Source: Pseudobutyrivibrio xylanivorans
GTDB lineage: Bacteria; Bacillota; Clostridia; Lachnospirales; Lachnospiraceae
Direction: 5' to 3'
NCBI RefSeq assembly: GCF_010906925.1
Contig: NZ_VTVE01000003.1
Coordinates: 372,001 to 436,000 of the forward strand
Length of the DNA: 64,000 nt
Positions 17,936 to 27,861 of the stretch are shown here, piece after piece (position 1 is the stretch's first letter; the number at the start of each line of letters is the position of its first letter). The position numbers and the translations under genes were made by a program. A model generated the notes under the pieces. That model saw only the letters and a program-made list of their open reading frames with translations, was not told the DNA's origin and did not search any database.

Positions 17936-19557
17936 TCTATAGTTTCAACTGCGGTGTAGTAGGAAAGTACCTGACTTAAAAAGTCGTCTACTTCTAGGTC
18001 GTCAAGGTAGCGTACCTGGCCGCCCTCTGTGCTTACCATATATGAGGCATCGTAGAATATGCTGTCAAATTCTGAGCTAGCCTTTGAATCAAATAGGCTG
18101 GTGCCTAGGAAATAATTTTCTGAATTAATATCTAAATAATCAAGTACTGTTGGTGCAAAGCAAAGTGAATTCTTGCCACCTGCATCAACGGTCTTATGAT
18201 CCATGCCCTTGTAGTAAATGAAAAATGGAATGGTGTCCACATCGGTGCATTCTCTTTTGTAGTCAGGGAAGGCCTTCATGTAGGTCTGATCTGCGTATGT
18301 GGCATGGTCAGTGGTGAAAATCAAAATAGTGTTGTCTGCTAAATCTGATGCCTTGAATTCTTCAAGGAACTCACCGAATTCTTTGTCTAAGTAGTAGAAG
18401 CGATTAAGTACTTCATTTGAGCCGTCATCGTACACAACCTCAGAATCAGGTGTATCAAATGATACATGGGTGCCAAAGGTGTATACGCTTAAGAAGAATG
18501 GCTTATCAGATTCTGACAGGTCATAGGCTGAGTCCATGAGTAGTCTATATGCCTCTCCGTCAGTCATTCCCTTTGCCTCACCGGTGCAGTGGGTTATATC
18601 TGTGATGACATTGTCGAATCCTAGGTTATTACAATACTCAATGAAAATATCATTAATAGGCTCCACATTTATAAATGAGGTGGTGTAGCCTTGATTTTTA
18701 AGTATGCCCTGAACTGATATGAGATTGTTGGCTACCTCATTGTCATCTAATTTATAACCGCTGTATAGCTGTCCCTGTACACCTCTAAGGGTTGGGAAAG
18801 TGTGGTTGTAGTAGTTTTCAAATGTGAGACATTCATCTTCAAAAGCTGCCAAGTTTGGCATGATTTCTCTCTCATCAGAGATAATATTTGAAGACAACCC
18901 CTCGGTGAAAATCACAATTATATTTGGATTCTCAGGTAGGCTTTTTGGCTTTGCAATGCCATCTTCAAATGTAGGGCGATAGTAGCTTTCTCTTGCAATC
19001 TCGGGATTGACACTGGCTCTTTTTACCTTTTGATATCTGATTTCGCTTGCAAATATAGTTCCAAAACTCTGGACTGGGCTAAATCTCTTATATGAACCGT
19101 GAAGTACAATTTCCACAATCAAAAGAAGAATAACAGGTGCCAGTAGTATCTTTTTATTTATCTTATGTAAAATGTTTTGCCCTGGCATAAAAACTATAGC
19201 AAGAACAATGACTGTGCCTAAAATATAGGCTACTGCTCTGCCACCTAAATCCTGCAAAAACTGGACATTTTTTAGCATGGTAAGTGTTATAAAGCTATTT
19301 CCAAAATATAGAACCAGCATCTGTGCCACATAAATAAAAAATAGCAGGTCAGCTAAAAATCGAAAGACTATTTTTGTATCCACAAGTAAATTGTAGATGA
19401 CAAAAATAAGTGCAAGTTCTATAAGCCCTACCCAAAGGTAAGCTGGCTCCTTGGCAGTTAAATAAGCAAGCACAGTAAGAGCTACAGCAAAAACAAATTT
19501 TATAATAGTAAGCAAGACCCTTCGGGCTGCTTTATCTTTAAATGAAAAATTAATCAA
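17932..19557 (-). CDS. LTA-synthase-like membrane phosphotransferase (sulfatase fold)
   Basis: The start is taken as TTG at 19557, which has GAGAGG seven bases upstream; an ATG at 19644 lies upstream of the likely promoter. The 541-residue protein has about five N-terminal membrane segments and an extracytoplasmic sulfatase-like domain. Key points are IIVIFTEGLSSN (metal-binding Glu), the nucleophile Thr in HTFPTLRG, and the metal-binding FTTDHATYADQ. Family members transfer glycerol phosphate from phosphatidylglycerol. Here it could add glycerol phosphate to the wall polysaccharide or make lipoteichoic acid, which fits with the phosphodiesterase at 5708. It is the only minus-strand gene in the locus. 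Confidence 0.85.
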   Translation of the reverse strand: MINFSFKDKAARRVLLTIIKFVFAVALTVLAYLTAKEPAYLWVGLIELALIFVIYNLLVDTKIVFRFLADLLFFIYVAQMLVLYFGNSFITLTMLKNVQFLQDLGGRAVAYILGTVIVLAIVFMPGQNILHKINKKILLAPVILLLIVEIVLHGSYKRFSPVQSFGTIFASEIRYQKVKRASVNPEIARESYYRPTFEDGIAKPKSLPENPNIIVIFTEGLSSNIISDEREIMPNLAAFEDECLTFENYYNHTFPTLRGVQGQLYSGYKLDDNEVANNLISVQGILKNQGYTTSFINVEPINDIFIEYCNNLGFDNVITDITHCTGEAKGMTDGEAYRLLMDSAYDLSESDKPFFLSVYTFGTHVSFDTPDSEVVYDDGSNEVLNRFYYLDKEFGEFLEEFKASDLADNTILIFTTDHATYADQTYMKAFPDYKRECTDVDTIPFFIYYKGMDHKTVDAGGKNSLCFAPTVLDYLDINSENYFLGTSLFDSKASSEFDSIFYDASYMVSTEGGQVRYLDDLEVDDFLSQVLSYYTAVETIE

Positions 19558-19597
19558 TGGTAATCCTCTCGTCCTATTATTTTGTCTCATGTGTTGC

Positions 19598-19606
19598 ATT
19601 ATATCA
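19598..19606 (-). promoter_or_regulatory. Extended -10 promoter of the LTA-synthase-like gene
   Basis: On the minus strand the sequence reads TGATATAAT, a perfect extended -10. It places the transcript start near 19591, downstream of the longest possible ATG start and upstream of the TTG at 19557. This supports the shorter protein. The -35 is weak. Confidence 0.6.
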
Positions 19607-19657
19607 TACACAGCTGCAAAGAGATAAACTATTAGGACAATCATTACTTAATTGAAA

Positions 19658-19687
19658 TTGATTTAAGATGGTTAAATGAGGTAAAAT
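19658..19687 (+). promoter_or_regulatory. Candidate promoter of the HAD phosphatase gene
   Basis: TTGATT at 19658-19663 is spaced 18 bases from TAAAAT at 19682-19687, 36 bases before the ATG at 19724. Confidence 0.4.
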
Positions 19688-19723
19688 GACTACCCGTAGA
19701 AAGGAATCATCTGGTGATTATTA

Positions 19724-20560
19724 ATGAACAGTAAGGTTATATTTTTTGATATTGATGGTACGCTTATTAATTTTGATGGAGAGTTTCCAGAGTCAGCAAA
19801 AGCTGCTCTTAAAGCGGCAAAGGAAAATGGTCATAAAATTTTCCTTTGCTCTGGCAGAAGCAAGTGCCAGATAGAGGATAGACTTTTAGAATTTGGTTTT
19901 GATGGATATGTTACAGCTTCAGGTGCATACGTAGAATACGAAGGGCAGGAAGTTTTTTCTAGCTATATGACTGAGGCTCAGCTTAAAAAGCTAATTTCAT
20001 TTTGTGAGGAAAATGAAATTATATACATGCTTCAGTGCACAGATTCAACAGTTTCAAGCAAGCGTTGTTTAGAGATTATGCGACAGGGATTTATGGCTAG
20101 AATGAAAGATAAAAAGGCTAGTAATCTGGAAAAAATATTTGCCAAGAAAAAATGTGATGACAATATAGTAGGCAACGCTGACAAGTATTTTAACGCAGAA
20201 AAACTCTGCTATCATAATTCGAAAAAAGATCCTGATGAAGTTGGAAAAGATTTAGGCGGAGAATTTCAGGTCACATCCATGAGTTTTAGTGAGATGCAAA
20301 AGACCTCTGGTGAGATAACCATAAGAGGAGTGGATAAGGCTCTTGGAATTAAAAAAGTAATTGAATATCTAGGTGCCAGCTGGGAGGATACAGTTGCATT
20401 TGGCGATGGTCCAAATGACTATGAGATGCTAGAATATGTCCACACAGGTGTTGCCATGGGAAATGCTTCTGATGACTTGAAGGCGCTTGCCAGTCTTGTT
20501 ACAACACCTATAAATCAGGATGGTATTTATAATGGCATGAAAAGGCTGGGATTAATATAG
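19724..20560 (+). CDS. HAD hydrolase, Cof type
   Basis: This is a 278-residue cytosolic phosphatase of the Cof/HAD-IIB group. Motif I is FFDIDGTLINFDG at about residues 7-19, motif II CSGRS near 46, and the late motif GDGPNDYEMLE gives the metal-binding Asp pair. Such enzymes dephosphorylate sugar phosphates or small phosphorylated metabolites; the substrate cannot be read from sequence. It is a homologue of the protein encoded at 45626. The ribosome site is weak. Confidence 0.88.
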   Translation: MNSKVIFFDIDGTLINFDGEFPESAKAALKAAKENGHKIFLCSGRSKCQIEDRLLEFGFDGYVTASGAYVEYEGQEVFSSYMTEAQLKKLISFCEENEIIYMLQCTDSTVSSKRCLEIMRQGFMARMKDKKASNLEKIFAKKKCDDNIVGNADKYFNAEKLCYHNSKKDPDEVGKDLGGEFQVTSMSFSEMQKTSGEITIRGVDKALGIKKVIEYLGASWEDTVAFGDGPNDYEMLEYVHTGVAMGNASDDLKALASLVTTPINQDGIYNGMKRLGLI

Positions 20561-20592
20561 AATTATCCTATTAAATCTTGGCTGTGCACAAT

Positions 20593-20621
20593 TTGTACGA
20601 ATGAAGGCTATATGGTAAAAT
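20593..20621 (+). promoter_or_regulatory. Promoter of the acyltransferase gene
   Basis: TTGTAC (20593-20598) lies 17 bases before TAAAAT (20616-20621), with an upstream TGG forming an extended -10. TAAGGA at 20645-20650 is the ribosome site. Confidence 0.5.
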
Positions 20622-20659
20622 AAGGCGATTAAAGAGATTTACTTTAAGGAATATTTTTG

Positions 20660-21730
20660 ATGGATAATAATACATTAGGAAATAGATCTTTAGGTCGAGA
20701 TAACAATCTAAACCTAGTGAGATTAGTTGCCGCTCTTATGGTTATGTACATGCATTCTTTTGCCCTTTGCACTAATGCACAGCAGCAGGATTTGATGTAC
20801 ACTTTGACTTTTCATAAGGCGCTTTCGGGCCAGGTTGGCGTTGATATATTTTTTATAATCAGTGGCTTTTTAATTTATAGAAGCTACGATAGAAGCAACA
20901 ATGTATTCAAGTATTTAAAAGCCAGATTTTTGCGCATATGGCCACTGTTGGCTTTGTTCGTTTTGGTTTCTGCGCTTGTTCTTGGACCAATGTTTTCTGT
21001 CCTAGATAGGGGCACCTATTTTTCTGGTCACGAGACTGGCAGAGTTGATACATATTTATTGAATTTGCTATTTATTTCAGGAGCTAATAGACTTCCTGGA
21101 GTATTTTCATTTCATATTAATCAGAGTGCTAACGGCAGCATTTGGACACTTCAGCATGAGGTGATTTGTTATCTTTTAGTGCTTGCTATGGTTCCTTTGT
21201 TTAGAAAGCATAAGAGAGCTATTTTTGCATTTATAGCTGCATCGGCAGCCCTGTATTTTTATATGAAATATAGCAACTCAGCAGATTATTTGCCTACCAA
21301 TTTTCTGGTAAACTTTGGCAGACTTACCTGGGAATTTGAAATAGGTGTTATGTATTACCTATACCGTGACAAGATAATCATGTCATGGAAGTATGCGCTA
21401 TTATCCCTGGTTGGACTTGTGGCAGCTGTTTATTTTTTAGATTTTGAAATCGCATTTACGATATTTGGAGCATATATAATTTTATTTGTGGGATTTGGAT
21501 ATTGGAAGATTTCTGAGTTCTACAATAAAGTGGGGGATATCTCATATGGCGTTTACATTTTCTCATTCTTTGTACAGCAGAGAGTGATAGATGTAATGGG
21601 TAACGCCCCAGACGGCTATCTGGTTGTAATGGACCCTTATGTAAATTTGGGAGTATCCATTCTAATCGTAGTGCCGCTGGCATTTATCAGCTGGCATTTA
21701 TTTGAAAAGCAGCTATTGAAACTTAAATGA
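20660..21730 (+). CDS. Acyltransferase family 3 membrane protein
   Basis: The start is ATG 20660, nine bases after TAAGGA; a TTG just upstream is in frame but less likely. The 356-residue protein has about ten membrane segments. The first contains the typical NLNLVRLVAALMVMYMHS with the conserved Arg and His, followed by VGVDIFFIISGFLIYRSY. Family 3 acyltransferases O-acetylate sugars on exported polysaccharide or peptidoglycan. Its place between polysaccharide genes suggests it acetylates this polymer (inference). Confidence 0.9.
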   Translation: MDNNTLGNRSLGRDNNLNLVRLVAALMVMYMHSFALCTNAQQQDLMYTLTFHKALSGQVGVDIFFIISGFLIYRSYDRSNNVFKYLKARFLRIWPLLALFVLVSALVLGPMFSVLDRGTYFSGHETGRVDTYLLNLLFISGANRLPGVFSFHINQSANGSIWTLQHEVICYLLVLAMVPLFRKHKRAIFAFIAASAALYFYMKYSNSADYLPTNFLVNFGRLTWEFEIGVMYYLYRDKIIMSWKYALLSLVGLVAAVYFLDFEIAFTIFGAYIILFVGFGYWKISEFYNKVGDISYGVYIFSFFVQQRVIDVMGNAPDGYLVVMDPYVNLGVSILIVVPLAFISWHLFEKQLLKLK

Positions 21731-21749
21731 GACTATTAATTAAAACAAT

Positions 21750-23594
21750 ATGAGTGATATTAGAGAATATAAACAACCTAAAAATAAAATAGAAAAAGGT
21801 CTGCTGTATCTTCAGCATTATGGCCTGAAAAAGACTGTTGCTAAGACTATCAGAAAGGCTCTGGGGCATGACCAGGAGCACTATAGCTATGCACAGTTTT
21901 TAAAGGCTCATCCAGTCACAGAAAAGGACCTTGAAAAGCAGCGTCATACTATTTTCAAGTTCAATCCTGTGATTAGTATTGCAATTCCTCTTTACAATAC
22001 CCCAGAGAGATTTTTAATAGAATTGATTCAGTCATTTACTGCACAGACATATGCTAATTGGCAGCTTTGTCTTGCTGATGGAAGTCCTAAAGAGGGACTG
22101 AAGGACATTATTCTCAAGGCGACAGATGGTGTATGGGACGAGAGAATTGTCTACAAAAAGCTTGAGGATAATACAGGCATCGCTGGCAATACTAATGCAG
22201 CACTTGAGCTTGCCACTGGAGAATTTATCGGATTTACGGATCACGATGATCTCATTACACCAGATGCCATGTACTACATTGCCAAGGCATTAAATGAGGA
22301 CCGTACAATTCAGGCCCTTTATTCAGATGAGGATAAAATCGACATGGAGTCCAAGGAATATTTCCTTCCTCACTTCAAGTCCGATTTCAATATAGACTTA
22401 CTTTGCAGCCACAACTATATCACCCACCTTTTTGTTGCAAGGGCTGATATTGTTAGGGCAAGCGGAGGAATCAGGTCAGAATTTGATGGTGCGCAGGACC
22501 ACGATTTTGACTTGCGAGTACTTGAAAAGTGCAAAAATATTTATCACATCCCTAGGGTGCTTTATCACTGGCGTACCCATCCTGCCTCAACAGCAGACCA
22601 TCCAGAGGCCAAGATGTATGCCTATGAAAATGGTCGCAGGGCGGTGGAGGAGCACTACAAGAGACTGGGGATTCCTGCTAATGTACAGCTGGATACACAC
22701 CTTGGATACTATCGCACCAAGTACCGTTGGCCAGGTTCACCACTTGTTTCCATAGTGATTCCAAACAAGGACCATATCAAGGATTTACAGGCTTGTATAG
22801 ATAGCATCATTGAAAAAAATGAGTACAATAATATCGAGTTTGTAATTGTGGAAAACAATTCTACTGACGAGGCATTACGTGGATATTATCACGAGCTTCA
22901 GATGAGAAATGACATAAGTGCAAGAGTATTTGATTATACAGCAGAGCATCCTGAGTCAAAGGGCCAGTTCAACTACTCAGCCCTTGTTAATTATGGCGTT
23001 CATCAGGCAAAGGGAGAGTACATTCTTCTTTTGAATAATGACACTAGAATGATTAATGGAGATGCCATTTCTGAGATGCTTGGACTTGCTCGCCGTGAGG
23101 ATGTCGGTGCAGTTGGAGCCAGACTTTATTATGGCAACAACACAGTTCAGCATGCCGGACTTATTTTGGGTCTTGGCGGTGTTGCCAATTCACAGTTTTT
23201 AGGAAGCGGTCGCGAGCAGGTAGGATACTTTTACAGAAGCACATGTGTCCAGGATTTATCAGCAGTGACAGGGGCCTGCATGCTTACTTCAAAAGAGGAC
23301 TATCTTGCAGTAGGCGGTTTTGATGAGGGCCTTGCAGTTGCATTTAACGATGTGGATTATTGCCTGAAGCTTCGGGCTAAGAATCTTCTTTGTGTGTACA
23401 CACCATTTTCTGAGTGGTATCACCTTGAGTCTGTTAGCAGAGGACTTGACCTAGAGGACCCTGAGAAAAAGATGCGAATGGAAGCTGAGACACAGTACTT
23501 CACAGCTAAATGGAAAGAGGTTATAGAGAAGGGGGATCCATACTACAACCCAAATCTTTCCCTGAAAAAGTTTGATTACTCATTTAACATCTAA
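21750..23594 (+). CDS. Two-domain family 2 glycosyltransferase
   Basis: The 614-residue protein has a short N-terminal stretch, a first GT2 domain from about residue 72 (ISIAIPLYNTPERFLIEL, DxD motif TDHDD) and a second from about 330 (VSIVIPNKDHIKDLQAC, with LLNNDTR). It closely parallels the C-terminal 600 residues of the protein at 14145 but lacks the latter's long N-terminal domain, which suggests duplication. It likely extends the lipid-linked wall polysaccharide. It lies 19 bases after the acyltransferase gene and is probably cotranscribed. Confidence 0.92.
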   Translation: MSDIREYKQPKNKIEKGLLYLQHYGLKKTVAKTIRKALGHDQEHYSYAQFLKAHPVTEKDLEKQRHTIFKFNPVISIAIPLYNTPERFLIELIQSFTAQTYANWQLCLADGSPKEGLKDIILKATDGVWDERIVYKKLEDNTGIAGNTNAALELATGEFIGFTDHDDLITPDAMYYIAKALNEDRTIQALYSDEDKIDMESKEYFLPHFKSDFNIDLLCSHNYITHLFVARADIVRASGGIRSEFDGAQDHDFDLRVLEKCKNIYHIPRVLYHWRTHPASTADHPEAKMYAYENGRRAVEEHYKRLGIPANVQLDTHLGYYRTKYRWPGSPLVSIVIPNKDHIKDLQACIDSIIEKNEYNNIEFVIVENNSTDEALRGYYHELQMRNDISARVFDYTAEHPESKGQFNYSALVNYGVHQAKGEYILLLNNDTRMINGDAISEMLGLARREDVGAVGARLYYGNNTVQHAGLILGLGGVANSQFLGSGREQVGYFYRSTCVQDLSAVTGACMLTSKEDYLAVGGFDEGLAVAFNDVDYCLKLRAKNLLCVYTPFSEWYHLESVSRGLDLEDPEKKMRMEAETQYFTAKWKEVIEKGDPYYNPNLSLKKFDYSFNI

Positions 23595-23664
23595 GTGAGT
23601 TTATTAAAAGGTCTTTTGACTTATATAGTTAAAAATATAGCTAAGTAAAGGAGAATAATTTATA

Positions 23665-24891
23665 ATGTTTACTAAAGAACAAGCTATTAATGTATTGAGG
23701 GAGAATAAGCAGGAGCACGTCATGAAGTTTTTTGACGAGCTTGATGCTTCAAAACAAGCAGAATTTCTTAATCAGATTGAGAATATCAACTGGTCTGATT
23801 TCAAGCTTATCGGCGGAGATGAATCTGCCGGAAGAGGACAGTTTTCTGTTCCACCTGCTGTTGAGATTTCTGAGATTGAAAAGAGACATGATGAGTTTCA
23901 GGCTGTTGGTCTTGAAGCTATAAAAAAGGGTGAGGTTGCAGCAGTACTTCTTGCTGGAGGCATGGGTACTAGACTTGGATTTGATTTACCAAAGGGCTGC
24001 TTCAATGTAGGCAAGACTAGAGAGCTCTATATTTTTGAGTGCCTCATTAACAATCTTATGGATGTGGTAAAGCAGGCAGGATGCTTCGTTCCCCTCTATA
24101 TCATGACAAGTGAAAAAAATGATCAGGCTACTAGAGCTTTCTTCAAGGAGCATGACTATTTCGGATATAATCCTGAGTACGTTCAGTATTTCATTCAGGA
24201 TATGGCATGCGCTGTAGACTACGATGGCAAGCTTCTCTTAGAGGACAAGGGCCGTCTTGCAACATCACCTAATGGTAATGGTGGCTGGTATGCATCTATG
24301 GTCAAGGCTGGTCTTGATAAGGATTTAAAATCAAAGGGCGTTAAGTGGATTAACATCTTTGCAGTAGATAATGTTTGCCAGCGTATTGCAGACCCAGTAT
24401 TTGTAGGTGCTACAATTGCAGGTGGTTTCCAAGCAGGCTCTAAGGTAGTTAGAAAGGTAGACCCACAGGAGAAAATGGGACTTCTTTGCCTTGAGGATGG
24501 CAAGCCATCAATCGTTGAGTACTATGAGATGTCTGACGAGATGGCAGAGGCCAAGGCAGAGGATGGTAGCCTTCTTTACAAGTACGGCGTTATCCTTAAT
24601 TACCTGTTCTCGCTTGAGAAGTTGGATGAGATTGTAAATAACAATATGTACGTACATGTTGTTGAGAAAAAGATTCCTCATATTGATGCCGATGGCAACC
24701 AGGTTTCACCTGAGTCTCCAAACGGCTACAAGTTTGAGTTATTAGTGCTTGATATGGTCCACATGATGGATTCAAATCTGGCATTCGAGGTGGATAGAGT
24801 TAGAGAATTTGCACCAATCAAGAATCTCCATGGTGTTGATTCGGTTGATAGTGCAAGAGAATTACTTGAGAAAAATGGAGTTACACTCTAA
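23665..24891 (+). CDS. UDP-sugar pyrophosphorylase, UDPGP (eukaryote-like) family
   Basis: This 408-residue enzyme makes a UDP-sugar from UTP and a sugar-1-phosphate. The nucleotide-binding loop LLAGGMGTRLGFDLPKG lies at about residues 93-109, and the family segments SPNGNGGWY and INIFAVDNVCQRIADP follow. It resembles the AGX1/UAP1-like UDPGP family rather than the usual bacterial GalU or GlmU, so UDP-N-acetylglucosamine or UDP-glucose are the likely products. AAAGGAG precedes the ATG. It probably provides donor sugar for the neighbouring glycosyltransferases and Ugd. Confidence 0.85.
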   Translation: MFTKEQAINVLRENKQEHVMKFFDELDASKQAEFLNQIENINWSDFKLIGGDESAGRGQFSVPPAVEISEIEKRHDEFQAVGLEAIKKGEVAAVLLAGGMGTRLGFDLPKGCFNVGKTRELYIFECLINNLMDVVKQAGCFVPLYIMTSEKNDQATRAFFKEHDYFGYNPEYVQYFIQDMACAVDYDGKLLLEDKGRLATSPNGNGGWYASMVKAGLDKDLKSKGVKWINIFAVDNVCQRIADPVFVGATIAGGFQAGSKVVRKVDPQEKMGLLCLEDGKPSIVEYYEMSDEMAEAKAEDGSLLYKYGVILNYLFSLEKLDEIVNNNMYVHVVEKKIPHIDADGNQVSPESPNGYKFELLVLDMVHMMDSNLAFEVDRVREFAPIKNLHGVDSVDSARELLEKNGVTL

Positions 24892-24928
24892 AAATTAGGG
24901 GATAACCCGAAGCTTTTAGGAGATAGAC

Positions 24929-26350
24929 GTGTATAAAAAGAAAAAACGTTCCTGGGTAAAACATCTAGATTTCATAATACTTGATATGTTGGCAGCTGAG
25001 CTTGCCATCTTTATAGGTGTATACCTTAAGTTTCACAGTATTATCTTTCTAGATAAATATGAGTGGTACAACTTGTATCAGAACTTGGCAAAGATTTTGC
25101 CATTCATTGATTTGACAGGTGTGCTTTTCTCAGAGACCTACACAGGAATACTTAGACGAACTAAATATCAGGAGCTTACTTCCACTATCTGGCATTGTGT
25201 AATTAATTTCTTGGGCGTATTTATTTACATGTATGGTACCCGGACTACATACTACTACTCTCGTTTTGCTATAGGCGTTTTTGCTGTTGCAATGGTAATT
25301 GTCACCTATTTCTTCAGAGTAATTTGGAAGAGATTAATTCGACGCAGAAAGCTTCTTGATATCAATAAGAGGTCTATGATTGTGGTTGCTGAGGCTTCCA
25401 CTGTAGAGCACTGTCTTTCTGAGATTGCCCACAGCCCATACACTGAGTTTAAGGTAGAGGGTGTGGCGGTTGTAGACGAGGATATGACAGGTCAGGAGAT
25501 ACAGGGCATTCCTGTAGTTGCATCAGCTGACAATCTACTTGAATATTTGAGGACTAATGTTGTTGATGAAGTGTTCCTTGATGGTAACACTAGAGCCAGT
25601 GAGGAGAGCCTTGCAGGACGACTTGTTGAGCAGGGACTTACAGTTCATATGGCCCTCATTCACACTAACAACCTGATGCCAAACAGAATAATGGAGACTT
25701 ATGGTGACTACGTGGTACTTACTACAAGTATGCACATTTCCAACAACAAGCAGGCTTTCCTTAAGAGGGTTATGGATATTGTTGGGGCGATTGTTGGTCT
25801 TGTTCTTACAGCTATTGCATTCATTATATTTGCACCTATTATCAAGATTCAGTCACCAGGACCTGTTTTCTTTACCCAGACACGTATCGGTGAAAATGGC
25901 CGTCGTTTCAAGATTTTTAAGTTCCGCACCATGTATGTGGATGCAGAGGAGCGGAAAAAGGAACTCTTAGATCAAAATGAGATGGATGGAAATATGTTTA
26001 AGATGGAAAATGATCCAAGAATCATTCCTATCGGACATTTCCTTAGAAAATATTCTATTGATGAATTGCCACAGTTTTTAAATGTTCTCATTGGAGATAT
26101 GTCCCTTGTTGGCACCAGACCTCCTCTTGAGGATGAGTACGAAAGATACGCTCTTCATCACAAGGCTCGTCTTTCAATCAAGCCAGGCCTTACTGGTATG
26201 TGGCAGGTAAGTGGTCGCAGCGACATCAAGGATTTTGAGAAAGTTGTTGCTCTTGATACACAGTATATTTCTGATTGGTCTTTGGGACTTGATATTAGAA
26301 TTATATTAAAAACAATAGCCGTTGTTTTTGGCGGAAAGGGCTCGAAATAG
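24929..26350 (+). CDS. Undecaprenyl-phosphate sugar phosphotransferase (priming glycosyltransferase)
   Basis: The start is a GTG at 24929 preceded by TTAGGAG. The 473-residue protein has four to five N-terminal membrane segments, a central Rossmann-like domain, and a C-terminal bacterial sugar transferase domain from about 272 with KRVMDIVGAIVGL, SPGPVFFTQTRIGENG and FKFRTM. It moves a sugar phosphate onto undecaprenyl phosphate, the first step of polymer assembly at the membrane. Its stop overlaps the next start (TAGTG), which shows coupling to the following glycosyltransferase. Confidence 0.94.
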   Translation: MYKKKKRSWVKHLDFIILDMLAAELAIFIGVYLKFHSIIFLDKYEWYNLYQNLAKILPFIDLTGVLFSETYTGILRRTKYQELTSTIWHCVINFLGVFIYMYGTRTTYYYSRFAIGVFAVAMVIVTYFFRVIWKRLIRRRKLLDINKRSMIVVAEASTVEHCLSEIAHSPYTEFKVEGVAVVDEDMTGQEIQGIPVVASADNLLEYLRTNVVDEVFLDGNTRASEESLAGRLVEQGLTVHMALIHTNNLMPNRIMETYGDYVVLTTSMHISNNKQAFLKRVMDIVGAIVGLVLTAIAFIIFAPIIKIQSPGPVFFTQTRIGENGRRFKIFKFRTMYVDAEERKKELLDQNEMDGNMFKMENDPRIIPIGHFLRKYSIDELPQFLNVLIGDMSLVGTRPPLEDEYERYALHHKARLSIKPGLTGMWQVSGRSDIKDFEKVVALDTQYISDWSLGLDIRIILKTIAVVFGGKGSK

Positions 26351-27699
26351 TGGCAGATGCATATTTTACATTAGTCGTATGGACTATTGATACCAACATG
26401 GACCAGTTTAAGGACATGCTGGAGTCCATCGACCAACAAGAATATCGCGAATTTGAACTTTATATTTTAGACAACAATCCTTCTAATGCAATCGAGATCA
26501 CTATCAAGGAGTTTTTCCCTGATATTGTGGACAAGGTTCATTACAGAAGATTGAAGAAAAAATCAGGTGGCGCCTATGCTTACAACATTGGCGCTCATTT
26601 TGCTGAGGGAAATTATTTGGTTTATCTGGGTCAGCACGATAGACTCAGTGCCAAGACCCTTGGGGCATTAAATGAAAAAATAAATTCTAGAGAGGATTTT
26701 AATTCTATAATCTATACTGATTCAGACGAGTTGATTGGCCTAGATAGAATGAATCCTCACTTCAAAAGTGATTTCAATAAAGAACTTCTTTTGCAGACTA
26801 ATTACATAGGAGATTTCTTTTGCTTGCCAGTGGCTCTCTATAAAAAGCTAGGGGAGTTTAATGAGAAGGCAAAGACCGCCTATATTTACGAGTACTACCT
26901 GAGGGCGGCATTTAAAAAAGAAAAAATCGAGCACATCCCTTCCCTTTTATATCACAAGAGAATAGATAATAAAATCAAGACAAAAGAGGATAGGGCTGCT
27001 GAGAGATTCTATTGTAATGAACACATGGCACTTGCTATTTCCTACCTGAGGAAGACAGGTGTTATCTGCCGAGGACGAGTGGATGCCAATATGAAAAAGT
27101 GGCACATCGACTACGACGAGACTGCATTTAGGAGATTTTCTGGTGACTACATGTTTTTAAGGGATGAAAATGTAAAGCTTTTCACCAGAAACAATGCCAA
27201 GAGAATGTATGCTTACCTTAGCCAGCCAGATGTGGCGGTGGTAGGATGTCGCTTTATAAATAGAGGATTTACCCTTGATAATGTTGGATACATTTATGGA
27301 GAGGATGGAGCTCAGTATCCTGCATTTCACGGACAGCGAATCTTCAGGGACAGCTACGAGGGACTTGCCAGCATGCCTCATGATGTGGCTATGGTGGACA
27401 GCGGATGCTGTATGATTGATGCAAAAGTATATAGGATGCTAAGAGGCTTTGACCCTAGACTTTCAGGTAGGGATGCCATGCTTGATTTTTGCATCAGAGC
27501 CCGTGAAAGGGGATTCCGTACTGTAGTAGTTCCAAAGTGTATTGCAAGGTACAAAAATAAAGACAATATCTCTACAGAGGAGTCTCATGATTTTCTTATG
27601 GAAAAACACAGGGAGCTAATAGAAAAAGGTGACGGCTTTTACAATAAAAACCTGCCTGTAGGTATGGAAAATTATCGACTTCCAGGAATGGAGGAATAA
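26350..27699 (+). CDS. Family 2 glycosyltransferase
   Basis: The GTG start at 26350 overlaps the stop of the priming transferase gene. The 449-residue protein opens with a GT2 fold (YFTLVVWTIDTNMDQFKDML, then GAYAYNIGAHFAEG and YLGQHDR in place of a standard DxD region) and later shows a second GT-like half with FDPRLSGRDAMLDFC. It ends with EKGDGFYNKNLP, recalling the tail motif of the other two-domain enzymes. It probably adds the second sugar after priming. The first-domain acidic motif is atypical (QHD). Confidence 0.85.
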   Translation: MADAYFTLVVWTIDTNMDQFKDMLESIDQQEYREFELYILDNNPSNAIEITIKEFFPDIVDKVHYRRLKKKSGGAYAYNIGAHFAEGNYLVYLGQHDRLSAKTLGALNEKINSREDFNSIIYTDSDELIGLDRMNPHFKSDFNKELLLQTNYIGDFFCLPVALYKKLGEFNEKAKTAYIYEYYLRAAFKKEKIEHIPSLLYHKRIDNKIKTKEDRAAERFYCNEHMALAISYLRKTGVICRGRVDANMKKWHIDYDETAFRRFSGDYMFLRDENVKLFTRNNAKRMYAYLSQPDVAVVGCRFINRGFTLDNVGYIYGEDGAQYPAFHGQRIFRDSYEGLASMPHDVAMVDSGCCMIDAKVYRMLRGFDPRLSGRDAMLDFCIRARERGFRTVVVPKCIARYKNKDNISTEESHDFLMEKHRELIEKGDGFYNKNLPVGMENYRLPGMEE

Positions 27700-27776
27700 G
27701 ACCTAAAAAAGCTAGACGTGTTTATTGATTTTTTGTTTATTTTTTTAGTGAATGTGACGGAATAATCTCCGTTTTC

Positions 27777-27806
27777 TTGACAATTTGAGAATACCTAGAG
27801 TAGACT
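27777..27806 (+). promoter_or_regulatory. Promoter of the LCP gene
   Basis: A perfect -35 TTGACA at 27777-27782 is followed after 18 bases by TAGACT at 27801-27806. GGGAGA at 27848-27853 sets the ATG at 27862. Confidence 0.6.
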
Positions 27807-27861
27807 TAATCAGTATTACTATTTTTAAAAGATTACTACTTAAAGATGGGAGACAGTGGAA

